Assembly: GCF_008629695.1 (NCBI RefSeq) | Contig: NZ_VWSH01000002.1 | Span: 217,410 to 281,409 of the forward strand | Reading direction: 5' to 3' | Source of the DNA: Taibaiella lutea | GTDB taxonomy: Bacteria > Bacteroidota > Bacteroidia > Chitinophagales > Chitinophagaceae | Length of the DNA: 64,000 nt | In this document: positions 1 through 7,512 of the stretch, piece by piece | How the letters are laid out: every line of letters starts with the position of its first letter | Numbering within the stretch: position 1 is the stretch's first letter | The notes under the pieces: generated by a model | What the model was told of the DNA's origin: nothing | The model's input: only the letters and a program-made list of their open reading frames with translations | The model's database searches: none | Position numbers and translations under genes: made by a program

Positions 1-687
1 TATAGCCGTGCCGAATGTTGCCAGGCTCAGATTGCCAAACAGCATAGATGTTTTTGAATGCAGCAGCTTGTTGCATCCTGTATATTCCTCCGAATTACAG
101 AACTGTTCGGTAAAGGCATTGAAAATATTATGTTCTTTAAAAAGAATGATACCGGAGATGGCAGCATTCAATAAACTGCTTATTTGTACCAGCAACATGG
201 GTAAGGCAATGCTTTTAAAAATGTCGGCGTATAATATTACTGCAAGAATGGAAAGTGTAATCAGTGAATATTTCAGCTTCGGGCCTGAGGAGGCGACGGT
301 TGAAGCATTACTGATAAAAGAGGCCGCGGCAAGGGCATCTTTATCATATACCATAAAGCGGGCTGTAGTGTTAAACTCGTAAGAGCCTTCTGCAGTATGA
401 TTCAGGGAAAATAACAATTGACGGTGGCCGTTTTCCCAATGATAGTAAAAGGTTTGTCCCTGATCGTCCGTTTGTGCCGCAATGCCTGCCATGCTGCTTC
501 CGGATAACCGGTTTACTTCAATGTTTGTGATAACATTGCTTACATTATTTTGAAAGAGGAAAAAAGAGATTCTTGCCAGGGCATCTTTATTCCAGTAATC
601 GTCTGTGGCGCGCGTATAATCCTGCCGGTTGATTGCTTTCCGGTAAAGACCTAAGAATTTATTTAGAATAGGGTAGTCAGGTTGCAT
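1..687 (-). CDS. VKOR-family disulfide-forming membrane protein (partial, 3' end off window)
   Basis: The first 229 codons of a gene that continues past the left edge. After about 130 soluble residues I do not recognise come two hydrophobic segments (starting KYSLITLSIL and ALPMLLVQIS). They are followed by a Cys pair with seven residues between (FC-NSEEYTG-CN) and a Ser six residues after the second Cys. This spacing matches the C43/C51/S57 loop of vitamin K epoxide reductases, which pass disulfides to a thioredoxin-like partner at the membrane. The CXXC active site would lie beyond the edge. In Bacteroidota such proteins often also carry a C39-like or thioredoxin domain; I cannot see one here. 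The ATG at 685-687 is preceded in frame by a TAA, so this is the only good start. It lies just downstream of two four-cysteine peptide genes and is probably their oxidase (inference). Confidence 0.72.
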   Translation of the reverse strand, partial: MQPDYPILNKFLGLYRKAINRQDYTRATDDYWNKDALARISFFLFQNNVSNVITNIEVNRLSGSSMAGIAAQTDDQGQTFYYHWENGHRQLLFSLNHTAEGSYEFNTTARFMVYDKDALAAASFISNASTVASSGPKLKYSLITLSILAVILYADIFKSIALPMLLVQISSLLNAAISGIILFKEHNIFNAFTEQFCNSEEYTGCNKLLHSKTSMLFGNLSLATFGTAI

Positions 688-697
688 AGCTAAATAT

Positions 698-728
698 AAA
701 AAAAGGCCGGAAAATTCCGGCCTTTTTT
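698..728 (-). terminator. hairpin terminator between peptide gene and VKOR gene
   Basis: Stem ggccggaa (705-712) pairs with ttccggcc (715-722), with A-runs on the left and T-runs on the right, so it can terminate in both directions. It sits between the first peptide gene and the VKOR start. It may let the precursor be transcribed in excess of the enzyme. Confidence 0.8.
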
Positions 729-740
729 AAGTTCAATATT

Positions 741-932
741 TTAAGAACCAGGATTAGGCGGGTCAGCGTCTAATCCGCCTCCGGTAAAAGTGCAATCATC
801 GGTGTCGCAATCTCCGTAAGAGCAGGAAGAATAAAAAATACATGTACCACCACTAACTTTTTGCATTTCTGCAACCTGAATGCGAGTGTTTTTTTCAAAT
901 TTCTCGAATTCGTTTAGAAAATTCTTTTTCAT
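741..932 (-). CDS. double-glycine-leader, four-cysteine secreted peptide, copy 1
   Basis: A 63-residue precursor. Residues 1-29 form a charged helical leader ending in QKVSGG, the classic cleavage point of C39-type peptidase/ABC exporters and of Bacteroidota GG-leader natural-product precursors. The predicted core starts at T30 and has cysteines at 31, 37, 42 and 47 (C-x5-C-x4-C-x4-C) in an Asp-rich, aromatic setting, then GGG and a Pro/Asn-rich tail. Four cysteines would allow two disulfides, which fits the VKOR gene next door; lanthionine or radical-SAM modification is an alternative, but no such enzyme is visible here. Residues 1-58 are identical to copy 2. The tail is PNPGS. Function (bacteriocin, signal or other) is unknown. 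Confidence 0.75.
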   Translation of the reverse strand: MKKNFLNEFEKFEKNTRIQVAEMQKVSGGTCIFYSSCSYGDCDTDDCTFTGGGLDADPPNPGS

Positions 933-1073
933 AAAACAGTTTTGTATTGGTTAAACAATAATATGAAATTATAAAAATATTATTAATGAAGCCTTTTTTT
1001 GTTGTTAATGTTTTGTTGATTGCCTTATACAAATAGATGTGGTATTCAGCGCAGACAAATAACATAGATAAAT

Positions 1074-1099
1074 AAAAAAAGGCCGGAAGTTCCGGCCCT
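1074..1099 (-). terminator. hairpin terminator after peptide copy 2
   Basis: Stem ggccgga (1081-1087) pairs with tccggcc (1091-1097), with an A-run at 1074-1080 that reads as a T-run on the minus strand. It is nearly the same sequence as the hairpin after copy 1, so the terminator was part of the duplicated unit. Confidence 0.75.
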
Positions 1100-1119
1100 T
1101 AATTTGAAAATCTGAGATT

Positions 1120-1323
1120 TCAGGAAGTTGGATTTCCGCCACCTTTAATCGGATCAGCATCTAAGCCGCCTCCCGTAAAAGTGCAATCATCGGTGTCGCA
1201 ATCTCCGTAAGAGCAGGAAGAATAGAAAATACATGTACCACCACTAACTTTTTGCATTTCTGCAACTTGAATACGAGTGTTTTTTTCAAATTTCTCGAAT
1301 TCGTTTAGAAAATTCTTTTTCAT
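1120..1323 (-). CDS. double-glycine-leader, four-cysteine secreted peptide, copy 2
   Basis: A 67-residue precursor. The leader, GG site (28-29) and four-Cys core (C31, C37, C42, C47) are identical to copy 1 over residues 1-58. The tail differs (IKGGGNPTS instead of PNPGS). The roughly 85 bases in front of both ATGs are also nearly identical, so promoter, gene and terminator were duplicated as one unit of about 390 bases. Over the 58 shared codons I count seven base differences, all synonymous. Confidence 0.75.
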   Translation of the reverse strand: MKKNFLNEFEKFEKNTRIQVAEMQKVSGGTCIFYSSCSYGDCDTDDCTFTGGGLDADPIKGGGNPTS

Positions 1324-1498
1324 AAAACAGTTTTGTATTGGTTAAACAATAATATGAAATTAAAAAAATATTATTAAAGAAGTCTTTCTTTATTGTTAAT
1401 GTTTTGTTGATGTTTTATACGCAAAACATGTAGTACAAATGTAAATTGCCTGATGTTGAAAGTTTTATGAAATGGGTAAGGCTGCAATGAATGTCTGT

Positions 1499-1852
1499 TT
1501 ATACCAGCTCAATGTCCATTGTTTTAATCAGGCCATTGTCGAAAGTATAAATGTGCTTTACAATGCCGTCAAACATTACGTTATCCTGCAGATCCTTTAC
1601 TATTTGATGGACTTCCACTTCCAGGCTTCCATTCTGCCTTTCGGTAAATACGGTGGGTGCTACCTTTGGGTTTATCTCCTTCCATTGCCTTGTCCAATAT
1701 TCCTTTATTGCTTCGTGTCCGCTTATATAGCCGCCTTCCCAGGCTTTTGACCATTGCACGTCGGGCTGCATTGTTGAAAGCGCCTTGTCAATATCTCTGT
1801 CGTTGAATGCAGCGTATGCTTTTTTAATTAAATCTTTGAATGGTGTTGTCAT
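1499..1852 (-). CDS. SnoaL/NTF2-like small cytoplasmic protein
   Basis: A 117-residue protein starting MTTPFKDLIKKAYAAFNDRD. The pattern (N-terminal helix with FNDRDIDKAL, then MQPDVQWSKAWEGG, SGHEAIKEYW, and a C-terminal strand GIVKHIYTFDNGLI) is typical of the SnoaL/NTF2-like cone fold. These proteins bind small molecules or act as isomerases, and their substrate cannot be read from sequence. The reading frame extends 14 codons upstream, but that part runs through a palindromic repeat (1877-1896), so I place the start at 1852. No operon partner is evident. Confidence 0.75.
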   Translation of the reverse strand: MTTPFKDLIKKAYAAFNDRDIDKALSTMQPDVQWSKAWEGGYISGHEAIKEYWTRQWKEINPKVAPTVFTERQNGSLEVEVHQIVKDLQDNVMFDGIVKHIYTFDNGLIKTMDIELV

Positions 1853-1876
1853 AATGTTTGTTGGTTTGTAAGCTGA

Positions 1877-1896
1877 CGATGGGTTTGTACCCATCG
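1877..1896. repeat. intergenic palindrome, GATGGG-TTG-CCCATC family, copy A
   Basis: Perfect hairpin: cgatgggt (1877-1884), loop ttgt, acccatcg (1889-1896), followed by ctattgtgttt. A related hairpin with a similar flank lies at 12099-12116. The loop TTG(T/C) and the trailing TGTGTTT are shared. This looks like a REP-type dispersed element rather than a terminator, since no T-run follows. Confidence 0.55.
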
Positions 1897-1982
1897 CTAT
1901 TGTGTTTCACCCTTTCAGGGTTTTCCTGAACGGGTTGAGCATCTATCAGATTTTCTTGTCCGAAAGGGATTGGTTATCTGAT

Positions 1983-2747
1983 TTAATTCCAGATCTCGTT
2001 CATCTCCGTAAGGATAATAGGCTTTCCGTCGGTAACTACAATGGTATGTTCATGTTGCGCCATAAAGCCGCCTTTATTGCCAACCATGGTCCAGCCGTCA
2101 TTCAATGTTTCGGCATAGGTTGATGTTGTTGCAATAAATGTTTCGATTGCAACGACTGTATTTTTCTTAAATCGTGTCAGATTATACTTATCTCTGTAAT
2201 TGGCTATTTCATTTGGCTCTTCGTGCAGGCTTCTGCCAACGCCGTGCCCTGTCAGATTCTTAATCACTTTGTAACCGCGTTTCTTCGCTTCTGTTTCAAT
2301 CAGGTGGCCTATGTCTGCAATACGGACGCCGCCTTTTATGTTATAGATTGCTTTGTGCAAAATCTGCTTTGAAGCATCCACAAGCTTTTGATGCCGGTTA
2401 ATATCTTCTCCAAGCACAAAGGAATTACCATTGTCCGACCAAAACCCGTCAAGCTCTGCCGAGACATCAATATTGATCAGGTCGCCTTCTTTCAGTATGT
2501 TGTTGTCGGAGGGGATGCCATGACAGAATTCGTTGTTTACGCTGATGCAGGTCCAGCCGGGAAAGCCATAAGTAAGGTAGGGCGCTGATTTGGCCCCGAA
2601 ATCCGAAAGTATTTTTGCGCCGTATTCGTCTAATTGCCTGGTGGTCATGCCCGGGCGGGCATAGTTCCTCATTTCCTTTAAGGTACAGGCTACGGCTTCA
2701 CTTGCCTTCTTCATTCCCGTTAGTTCCGCTTCGTTTGTTATCGACAT
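1983..2747 (-). CDS. map: type I methionine aminopeptidase
   Basis: A 254-residue cytoplasmic enzyme that removes the initiator methionine from nascent proteins. All five metal ligands of the MetAP family are present with the right spacing: D94 (INID), D105 (FWSD), H168 (GHGVG), E202 (AIETF) and E233 (QHEHT). The substrate-side H76 (CHGIP) is also present. Length agrees with the bacterial type Ia enzyme (about 250-265). It starts at MSITNEAELT. It stands alone, not next to the ribosomal-protein operon where many bacteria keep map, so the genome may carry a second copy there (inference). Confidence 0.95.
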   Translation of the reverse strand: MSITNEAELTGMKKASEAVACTLKEMRNYARPGMTTRQLDEYGAKILSDFGAKSAPYLTYGFPGWTCISVNNEFCHGIPSDNNILKEGDLINIDVSAELDGFWSDNGNSFVLGEDINRHQKLVDASKQILHKAIYNIKGGVRIADIGHLIETEAKKRGYKVIKNLTGHGVGRSLHEEPNEIANYRDKYNLTRFKKNTVVAIETFIATTSTYAETLNDGWTMVGNKGGFMAQHEHTIVVTDGKPIILTEMNEIWN

Positions 2748-2856
2748 ATAGGTTGTTATCTGTTCGTTGATTTGAATTTGTAAATATGGCCTGATGGCTA
2801 ATCCGCAAATATACAGATAACCGCCAAGGGATGGAATGGTATTGCTTGCTGTCTGA

Positions 2857-3150
2857 GTGTTGAAGGCCGCTGTTCAGGTGTTTAATGCCATGGTCAGAGC
2901 GGTGAACGCCATGGTTCAGATGATAAACGCCATGGTAGAGGTGTTAAATGCTATGGTCTTGATGCTGAATGTCTTGGTTCAGCTGCTGAATACTGTGGTT
3001 GAAATGTTGAATGCTGTGGTTCAGGTGATAAACGCCACGGTCGAAATGTTGAACGCCATAGTTCAGGTGTTGAACGCCACGGTTCGGGTGTTGAACGCCA
3101 TGGTCGAAGTAATGAATGCCACGGTTGAGTTGTTGAAAGGGACGGTTTAA
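2857..3150 (+). repeat. 21-bp minisatellite, 14 units, open as heptad repeats
   Basis: Fourteen degenerate 21-base units with the approximate consensus gtgttgaacgccatggttcag. The plus-strand frame is open through all units and reads as heptads of the form (V/M)-(L/I)-N-A-(M/T)-V-(Q/E), for example VLNAMVE, MINAMVE and VINATVE. It begins at a GTG directly after a TGA and ends at TAA 3148-3150. The opposite strand is also open over most of the array. No ribosome-binding site or signal peptide is visible and there is no ATG at the start. I therefore list it as a tandem repeat that may be translated, not as a firm gene. Confidence 0.85.
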
Positions 3151-3349
3151 TGTTAGAAAATACCTTGCAGTTTATCAGAATGAGCGATGCTACTGTTGCT
3201 GAACCCATAAGGGTTAACCCTGATATTGATTTTATTTTCTGCTTCTAAGAGGCAAACAACAACGTTTTGATGTTTCAGGGAAAATTCTGGCATGGTTTTT
3301 GGTATTGTAATATTATCAATAATTTCTTAAAAATTAAAAAAACCTTATC

Positions 3350-4048
3350 ATGCGTTTAAGAGACAGTAATTATCTGAATATGGCTTTGGCCGTACAAAAA
3401 ATTCTAAGCGGACACGCAGAGGAAGTGGAAAACCGCAACGTGCTTCCAAAGAAAGTGGATGATATGACCAAATGCATCGAAGCGATACAATATCATCAGG
3501 CGGAGGCGGAAGAAGATTCCAAAGGCGCTACGCAATCGAAAAAGAATGTAGCGGAAGAGGCCGTGGAACTTGCCTTAATGCTTGCCGGCAGTGCAGTGGA
3601 ATATGCCAAGGAAGCAAAGGATGCGGTGAAAGAGGCTCAATTTGATGTGTCATTGCGCGACTTTAATAGTGTACCGGGGGTAGTGGCGGTAGCAAGGCTT
3701 ATGGAGCTTGTGAAAAATCTGAAGGCGGTGTCTACAGCATTGCAGGAATGGGATGTTACGGAAGCGGAAATCAGGGAACTGGATACGCTGACAGGCCAAT
3801 TCAACAGCCAACTGGCCGATCCGCGTGAAATAATAGTTATACGCAAGAGCCATAATGATATGGTGCGTCAGGAGCTGAGCAGGTTGAAGAAAATAATAAA
3901 ATCGATCGATAACCTTATGAGCAGATTCAAGGATACGAAGTTTTTGATGGAGTATGTCAATGCACGTATCGTAGTGGAAGTCGGCACCCGCAAAGGCGGT
4001 AAAGACAAGGATGATAAGCCGGAGGGCGATGAACCAAAGGAGCTATAA
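3350..4048 (+). CDS. predicted all-helical protein of unknown function
   Basis: A 232-residue protein without signal peptide or membrane segment. It is rich in Ala, Glu and Lys and is predicted almost entirely helical, with long amphipathic stretches (for example residues 66-95 and the RQELSRLKKIIKSIDNLM segment) that suggest coiled coils or a helical bundle. The C-terminus is a charged tail of Lys/Asp/Glu (GGKDKDDKPEGDEPKEL). Helical proteins of this general look occur in many Bacteroidota and have no assigned role; I do not recognise a named domain. It is flanked by the minisatellite upstream and a strong palindrome 18 bases after the stop. Low sequence complexity may inflate any database similarity. 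Confidence 0.75.
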   Translation: MRLRDSNYLNMALAVQKILSGHAEEVENRNVLPKKVDDMTKCIEAIQYHQAEAEEDSKGATQSKKNVAEEAVELALMLAGSAVEYAKEAKDAVKEAQFDVSLRDFNSVPGVVAVARLMELVKNLKAVSTALQEWDVTEAEIRELDTLTGQFNSQLADPREIIVIRKSHNDMVRQELSRLKKIIKSIDNLMSRFKDTKFLMEYVNARIVVEVGTRKGGKDKDDKPEGDEPKEL

Positions 4049-4065
4049 GTATGTTGCTTAACGAA

Positions 4066-4100
4066 AACGTGTCGGACACCTCAGAGGTGTCCGACACGTT
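4066..4100. repeat. REP-like palindrome, TGTCSSACACCTC family, copy 1
   Basis: A perfect inverted repeat of 17 bases on each side (4066-4082 and 4084-4100) with a one-base centre and a T-run after it. It can act as terminator of the helical-protein gene. It belongs to a family also seen at 4132-4176, 4621-4655 and 9571-9632. This copy has tcggaca where the others have tcccaca, changed on both arms so that pairing is kept. Confidence 0.75.
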
Positions 4101-4131
4101 TTTTACGTTTTTGTTGAGTTACAAATTCGGT

Positions 4132-4176
4132 AAAAATAGGTGTCCCACACCTCGAATGTGTGGGACACCTATTTTT
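4132..4176. repeat. REP-like palindrome copy 2, also a terminator
   Basis: Arms aaaaataggtgtcccacac (4132-4150) and its complement (4158-4176) with loop ctcgaat. The A- and T-flanks make it a bidirectional terminator. It overlaps the stop codon of the XRE gene, which reads in from the right. Confidence 0.75.
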
Positions 4177-4540
4177 AACCCATCTTCTCTATCAGCCTTT
4201 TCATCAGGGCTATCAGTAATTGCTGTTCTTCACTGTTATTAATTGCCTGATGGAAATGTTCCACCTTACCATAAGTATTAATTTCTTTATTATTACTATT
4301 GTTGTGCACTTCAAAATATATCTCACTATCAAAATGTAATATCTTTTGTACGCTTGTCTCCAGTATTTCTGCAACCCTGAAAAGATATTTGGTATTGATA
4401 TCCTCGCTATGCTCCAGTTTGCCGTACTGTACTGTGCTCACGCCTAAGTTGTCGGCCATGTACTGTTGGGTATAGTTTCTGAGCTCGCGCAGCTTGCGGA
4501 TATTGTCGCCTATATTGGGGTGTTCCTGTTTCATCTGCAT
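4175..4540 (-). CDS. XRE-family helix-turn-helix regulator
   Basis: A 121-residue DNA-binding protein. Residues 8-65 form a HTH_3 domain: NIRKLRELRNYTQQYMADNL gives helices 1-2, and GVSTVQYGKLEHSE the recognition helix region, followed by KYLFRVAEILETSVQKIL. The C-terminal 45 residues (YFEVHNNSNNKEINTYGKVE, then EEQQLLIALMKRLIEKM) form a short helix probably used for dimerisation, a pattern common in Bacteroidota XRE proteins. The start could be M1 or M3. It faces away from the toxin-like gene at 4812, so it may control that island, but no operator was identified. Confidence 0.85.
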   Translation of the reverse strand: MQMKQEHPNIGDNIRKLRELRNYTQQYMADNLGVSTVQYGKLEHSEDINTKYLFRVAEILETSVQKILHFDSEIYFEVHNNSNNKEINTYGKVEHFHQAINNSEEQQLLIALMKRLIEKMG

Positions 4541-4620
4541 GTTATAAAAGAATAGGATGCTAAGATAAAAATTATAATGGCTTGTAGCGGCATAAGCGTA
4601 ATACTTTTTACAGTCTTAAA

Positions 4621-4655
4621 GATGTGTCCCACACCTTCGAGGTGTGGGACACATC
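4621..4655. repeat. REP-like palindrome copy 3
   Basis: Arms gatgtgtcccacacct (4621-4636) and aggtgtgggacacatc (4640-4655) around the loop tcg. No T-run follows and no gene ends nearby. It sits in the shared upstream region of two divergent genes, so it is best explained as a dispersed element. Confidence 0.7.
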
Positions 4656-4811
4656 GTCCATTATAATTTAGTAAGTTTTGTTTGTATTTTTTAACCTGAA
4701 CGATTAGGAATTATTTATGAATATGGTTAGTTTTGTTTTAATATCAATAACGATTATTAAATGTAATGATTGATTGTTGTTGTTTATTAAAAGAAAAAAC
4801 TGATTTTTATT

Positions 4812-6701
4812 ATGGAAAAAGTAATTGCTCCAAGTACAACAACTGCAACGACTATTAGAAAAGCCTATTTTTTATGGCTTTTGCCCTTATTTTTATTTTT
4901 ATGGATAACGGGTTGCAAGAAGAAACAGTTTAATGAAGAAGATAAAGCAATAGAGAGAATGAGTACCATGAGCGGACAGGCGGCTACCGGAATCCGCATG
5001 TCGGACATCATGAAAAAATTACCACAAACCATTTTGTATGCTCTTGGTGACAGCGTCAAATTCTATACCGGAAAATATGAATCGCGGATAACAGATTCGA
5101 CACTAACGGTAAGGATACCCACAACTACAGACGGCAATCATTTTGTGTATGCCGTACGTTTTTTTAGCAATCCCGCAGATGTAAAAGTATATCTCATCAG
5201 CTTTGAGCCTGAACGGGGGTCTACTCCCGCTAATTTTACAGGCAAGCAGATATGGCTGGATATGCAGGACTATAATTATTATGGCATACAGTACGCTAAT
5301 AATGTAGCACAGGGCTACATGACGCCTGTTAACCTCGCTGACCCGGGCTGGGAAGAGTGTATGATATCAAACGGTTATTTTTCACTGGGGGAAAACGGGG
5401 AATTAAACGTAAGCGATGAACCTGCGCAAACAATGAGCATACCAAAATATGGTTGTTGGGAAGAGGGTGGTATGAGCTTTTTCCAAAGATTGAAGAACGC
5501 AATTAAGAGGATTCTTGATGCTATTCCCGACGGAAACTCTAACGGTACAATTTTTGGAAGCGGCGGTGGAATCTATTATGGTGGTGGCGGAGTAGGTGGC
5601 AGTGCAGGAGGAGGTCCCAACGGCAATTTTGGAGAGGGCGGCAATATTGGCAACGGCCCTGCATTTATGGATGAAAGCGGAAACGGTGGCATGGGGGCAC
5701 CAATAACGGCTGCACCATCTATTATAAACACCCTTAATCAATATGGTTTTCCTTTAACACAGGTAGAAGTTAACTGGCTTGTGTTCCATAATAATCCGGA
5801 GGCTATTGAAATAGCAGGGTATCTTTGGGGGCTTCCGCAAGGATTTTCTCTAAGTCAAAAAACTAAAGCAATAAAAATGCACATTGCGTTAATGACATTA
5901 AATTCAAATTATAACAATTTCATTAGTGGTTATAAACAGAATAATAATGGTAGTTGGAATTGGTGGAATAATGAAATTTTGCTTGAACCACGCGGAGGTC
6001 TTCCATTTGGACAATGGGCTATAAATTATCTAATACAGAATCCCACTGCTTCTATACAATACATTCTGGAAAATAAAAACGATTTTGATGATACACAAGG
6101 AGAAGTAATAGACGATTATGCTGATGGTGGCTACGACAATACTATTTTTCCCCAATCACCTCCAGAACAAAACTGGCCAACTATTGCTCCTGTAATACCA
6201 GTGAATCAGTTTGTTGGCTGGGGCTATGTTGGAGTAAGAATGAATTGTATGGATTATGCTAAAGCTCAAATTGCAAAAGTAGGTTATCAAATCTCAAGTT
6301 ACTATTCTACAGGTCAAACCTATCAAATATATAAGGAACAGACAGGCGTGAATAATACTGCCCTTATACAAGGGTTAAGTTATATTAAGTACGCTTTATC
6401 TGCGGGCATTCCAGTTATAGTAGGAGTTGACGATCAACTTGGGAGTCCTAATCCTGGTACAGATAATAGCACCGATCATTTCATTGTAATTGTTGGGATG
6501 GGTACTGATGCAACAGGGAAATACTTGCAGTTTTATGATAATGCATCTAAATATGCTACTCAAGGCGCCCATTCCATGAATCGATTGTATTATAATTCTA
6601 ATACAGGGCAAATAAAAGGTAAGTCTCAAACAGACTATGCTCAAAATCCGGCACTTCACGATTATATTCTTACGATGATTAGAAAAAGCAAACTTATCTA
6701 A
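4812..6701 (+). CDS. polymorphic-toxin-like lipoprotein with papain-like C-terminal module
   Basis: A 629-residue protein. A hydrophobic segment (19-34) ends in a lipobox ITGC with C35, so it should be an exported lipoprotein. Residues 60-240 are a conserved-looking beta-rich body, 250-296 a glycine-rich hinge, 300-450 a helical linker of a kind seen in Bacteroidota polymorphic toxins (NWLVFHNNPE, then FGQWAINYLIQNP). From about 465 a papain/C39-like fold is suggested by C479 (MNCMDYAKAQ), GIPVIVGVD, H556 (TDHFIVIVG) and D576/N577 (LQFYDNAS). Composition shifts inside the gene: 65 of 120 bases are G/C at 5521-5640, but 14 of 60 at 5881-5940 and 19 of 60 at 6061-6120. This is the usual sign of an exchanged toxin tip. 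Whether it cleaves peptide, peptidoglycan or another bond is not known; a cell-surface peptidase is the main alternative. Confidence 0.6.
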   Translation: MEKVIAPSTTTATTIRKAYFLWLLPLFLFLWITGCKKKQFNEEDKAIERMSTMSGQAATGIRMSDIMKKLPQTILYALGDSVKFYTGKYESRITDSTLTVRIPTTTDGNHFVYAVRFFSNPADVKVYLISFEPERGSTPANFTGKQIWLDMQDYNYYGIQYANNVAQGYMTPVNLADPGWEECMISNGYFSLGENGELNVSDEPAQTMSIPKYGCWEEGGMSFFQRLKNAIKRILDAIPDGNSNGTIFGSGGGIYYGGGGVGGSAGGGPNGNFGEGGNIGNGPAFMDESGNGGMGAPITAAPSIINTLNQYGFPLTQVEVNWLVFHNNPEAIEIAGYLWGLPQGFSLSQKTKAIKMHIALMTLNSNYNNFISGYKQNNNGSWNWWNNEILLEPRGGLPFGQWAINYLIQNPTASIQYILENKNDFDDTQGEVIDDYADGGYDNTIFPQSPPEQNWPTIAPVIPVNQFVGWGYVGVRMNCMDYAKAQIAKVGYQISSYYSTGQTYQIYKEQTGVNNTALIQGLSYIKYALSAGIPVIVGVDDQLGSPNPGTDNSTDHFIVIVGMGTDATGKYLQFYDNASKYATQGAHSMNRLYYNSNTGQIKGKSQTDYAQNPALHDYILTMIRKSKLI

Positions 6702-6713
6702 ATCAAAAAAATA

Positions 6714-7088
6714 ATGAAGAAAAAATTTTTCCATATTATAGCATTTTCTCTGTTTTCAGCATATTCGTTTGCTCAAAAAGCAAAGCAAGACAGCGTTATA
6801 ATATTAAAAGTTCATGACTTTGGAAAGTGTGGTTATCTGGACAAACACTTTTATTTAACTACCGGAATTTCTTCTCGGTATATAACTACTGCGTTCTATT
6901 TTCAATCAGAAGGTCAAAAGAAATTCAGGTTTATACCTGTTAATGATAAAGTCTTTAATTATGATTATTTCAATAAATTTATTTACCCATATCTAAACCA
7001 AGATGATTCCGTTAAATTAGTAGTAAAAAAATATCTAATAAATGGCGAAGAAATCTTGGTAGCCCAAAAAGTAGAAAAGATGGAATAG
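6714..7088 (+). CDS. small secreted protein, candidate immunity partner
   Basis: A 124-residue protein with a clear signal peptide (MKKKFFHIIAFSLFSAYSFA, cut before Q). The mature part is a mixed alpha/beta domain of about 100 residues with no recognised family (QDSVIILKVHDFGKCGYLD is a typical stretch). It begins 12 bases after the stop of the toxin-like lipoprotein and shares its low G+C tail composition. Position and export to the compartment where the lipoprotein acts make it a candidate immunity protein, but there is no sequence proof. Confidence 0.6.
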   Translation: MKKKFFHIIAFSLFSAYSFAQKAKQDSVIILKVHDFGKCGYLDKHFYLTTGISSRYITTAFYFQSEGQKKFRFIPVNDKVFNYDYFNKFIYPYLNQDDSVKLVVKKYLINGEEILVAQKVEKME

Positions 7089-7098
7089 AGTTTAATCT

Positions 7099-7512
7099 AT
7101 GAAAAAGATATTGACAATATTATTTTGCATTATAATATTTACTCCATATGAATACCTGGCAAGTGAGTTGATCAAGCACTTAATTTTGTCGGGTTACTAT
7201 ACCGCATTAGGCTTTATAAAAGTTTGGGATTTTTGTATCATTTTTAGTTCAATTACAATTCTTTTGATTTTACTATTTTCATACTTAATAAGAAATCAGG
7301 CAGCCAATAATTCGATTCAAAAAATAGGTTTGAAATTGGGACTATTGTGTTTTATAGTTTGGTTCTTGTTTTCAGGCTCTGTCAGTTTTGGCTCCTATAA
7401 TTTTCCATTGGTATTTAGTTTCGCTTTAGCTCATTTTATTATAGGGTTTACATTTCCTATCATATACAAATGGCTTAACAAAAAGCCACTCTTTAATGAA
7501 GAGTTTTATTAG
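7099..7512 (+). CDS. four-helix membrane protein, candidate immunity partner
   Basis: A 137-residue protein with four hydrophobic segments: about residues 3-20, 43-62, 78-95 and 103-124. It is very AT-rich (17 of 60 bases G/C at 7201-7260) and follows the previous gene by 10 bases, so the two are probably co-transcribed. No family is recognised. Small multi-span proteins behind toxin genes are often inner-membrane immunity proteins; here this rests on position only. Confidence 0.6.
   Translation: MKKILTILFCIIIFTPYEYLASELIKHLILSGYYTALGFIKVWDFCIIFSSITILLILLFSYLIRNQAANNSIQKIGLKLGLLCFIVWFLFSGSVSFGSYNFPLVFSFALAHFIIGFTFPIIYKWLNKKPLFNEEFY

Larger units (their letters stand above)
698..1411. repeat. 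tandem duplication of the peptide gene unit (about 390-bp offset)
   Basis: Units of about 698-1020 and 1074-1411 each contain a terminator hairpin, peptide gene and AT-rich upstream region. The ATGs are 391 bases apart. The non-coding part in front of the ATGs (933-1020 and 1324-1411) is alignable almost throughout with a few substitutions. Confidence 0.85.

Noticed and set aside
698-1411. CRISPR or phase-variation cassette because of the tandem repeats
   Set aside because: Only two copies are present, each with a full gene and terminator, and no inverted recombination sites or spacers are seen.
2951-3208. Open frame on the minus strand through the 21-bp repeats
   Set aside because: It is open only because the repeat unit lacks stops on both strands; the translation is Pro/Trp/Ser-rich low-complexity sequence with no start signal.
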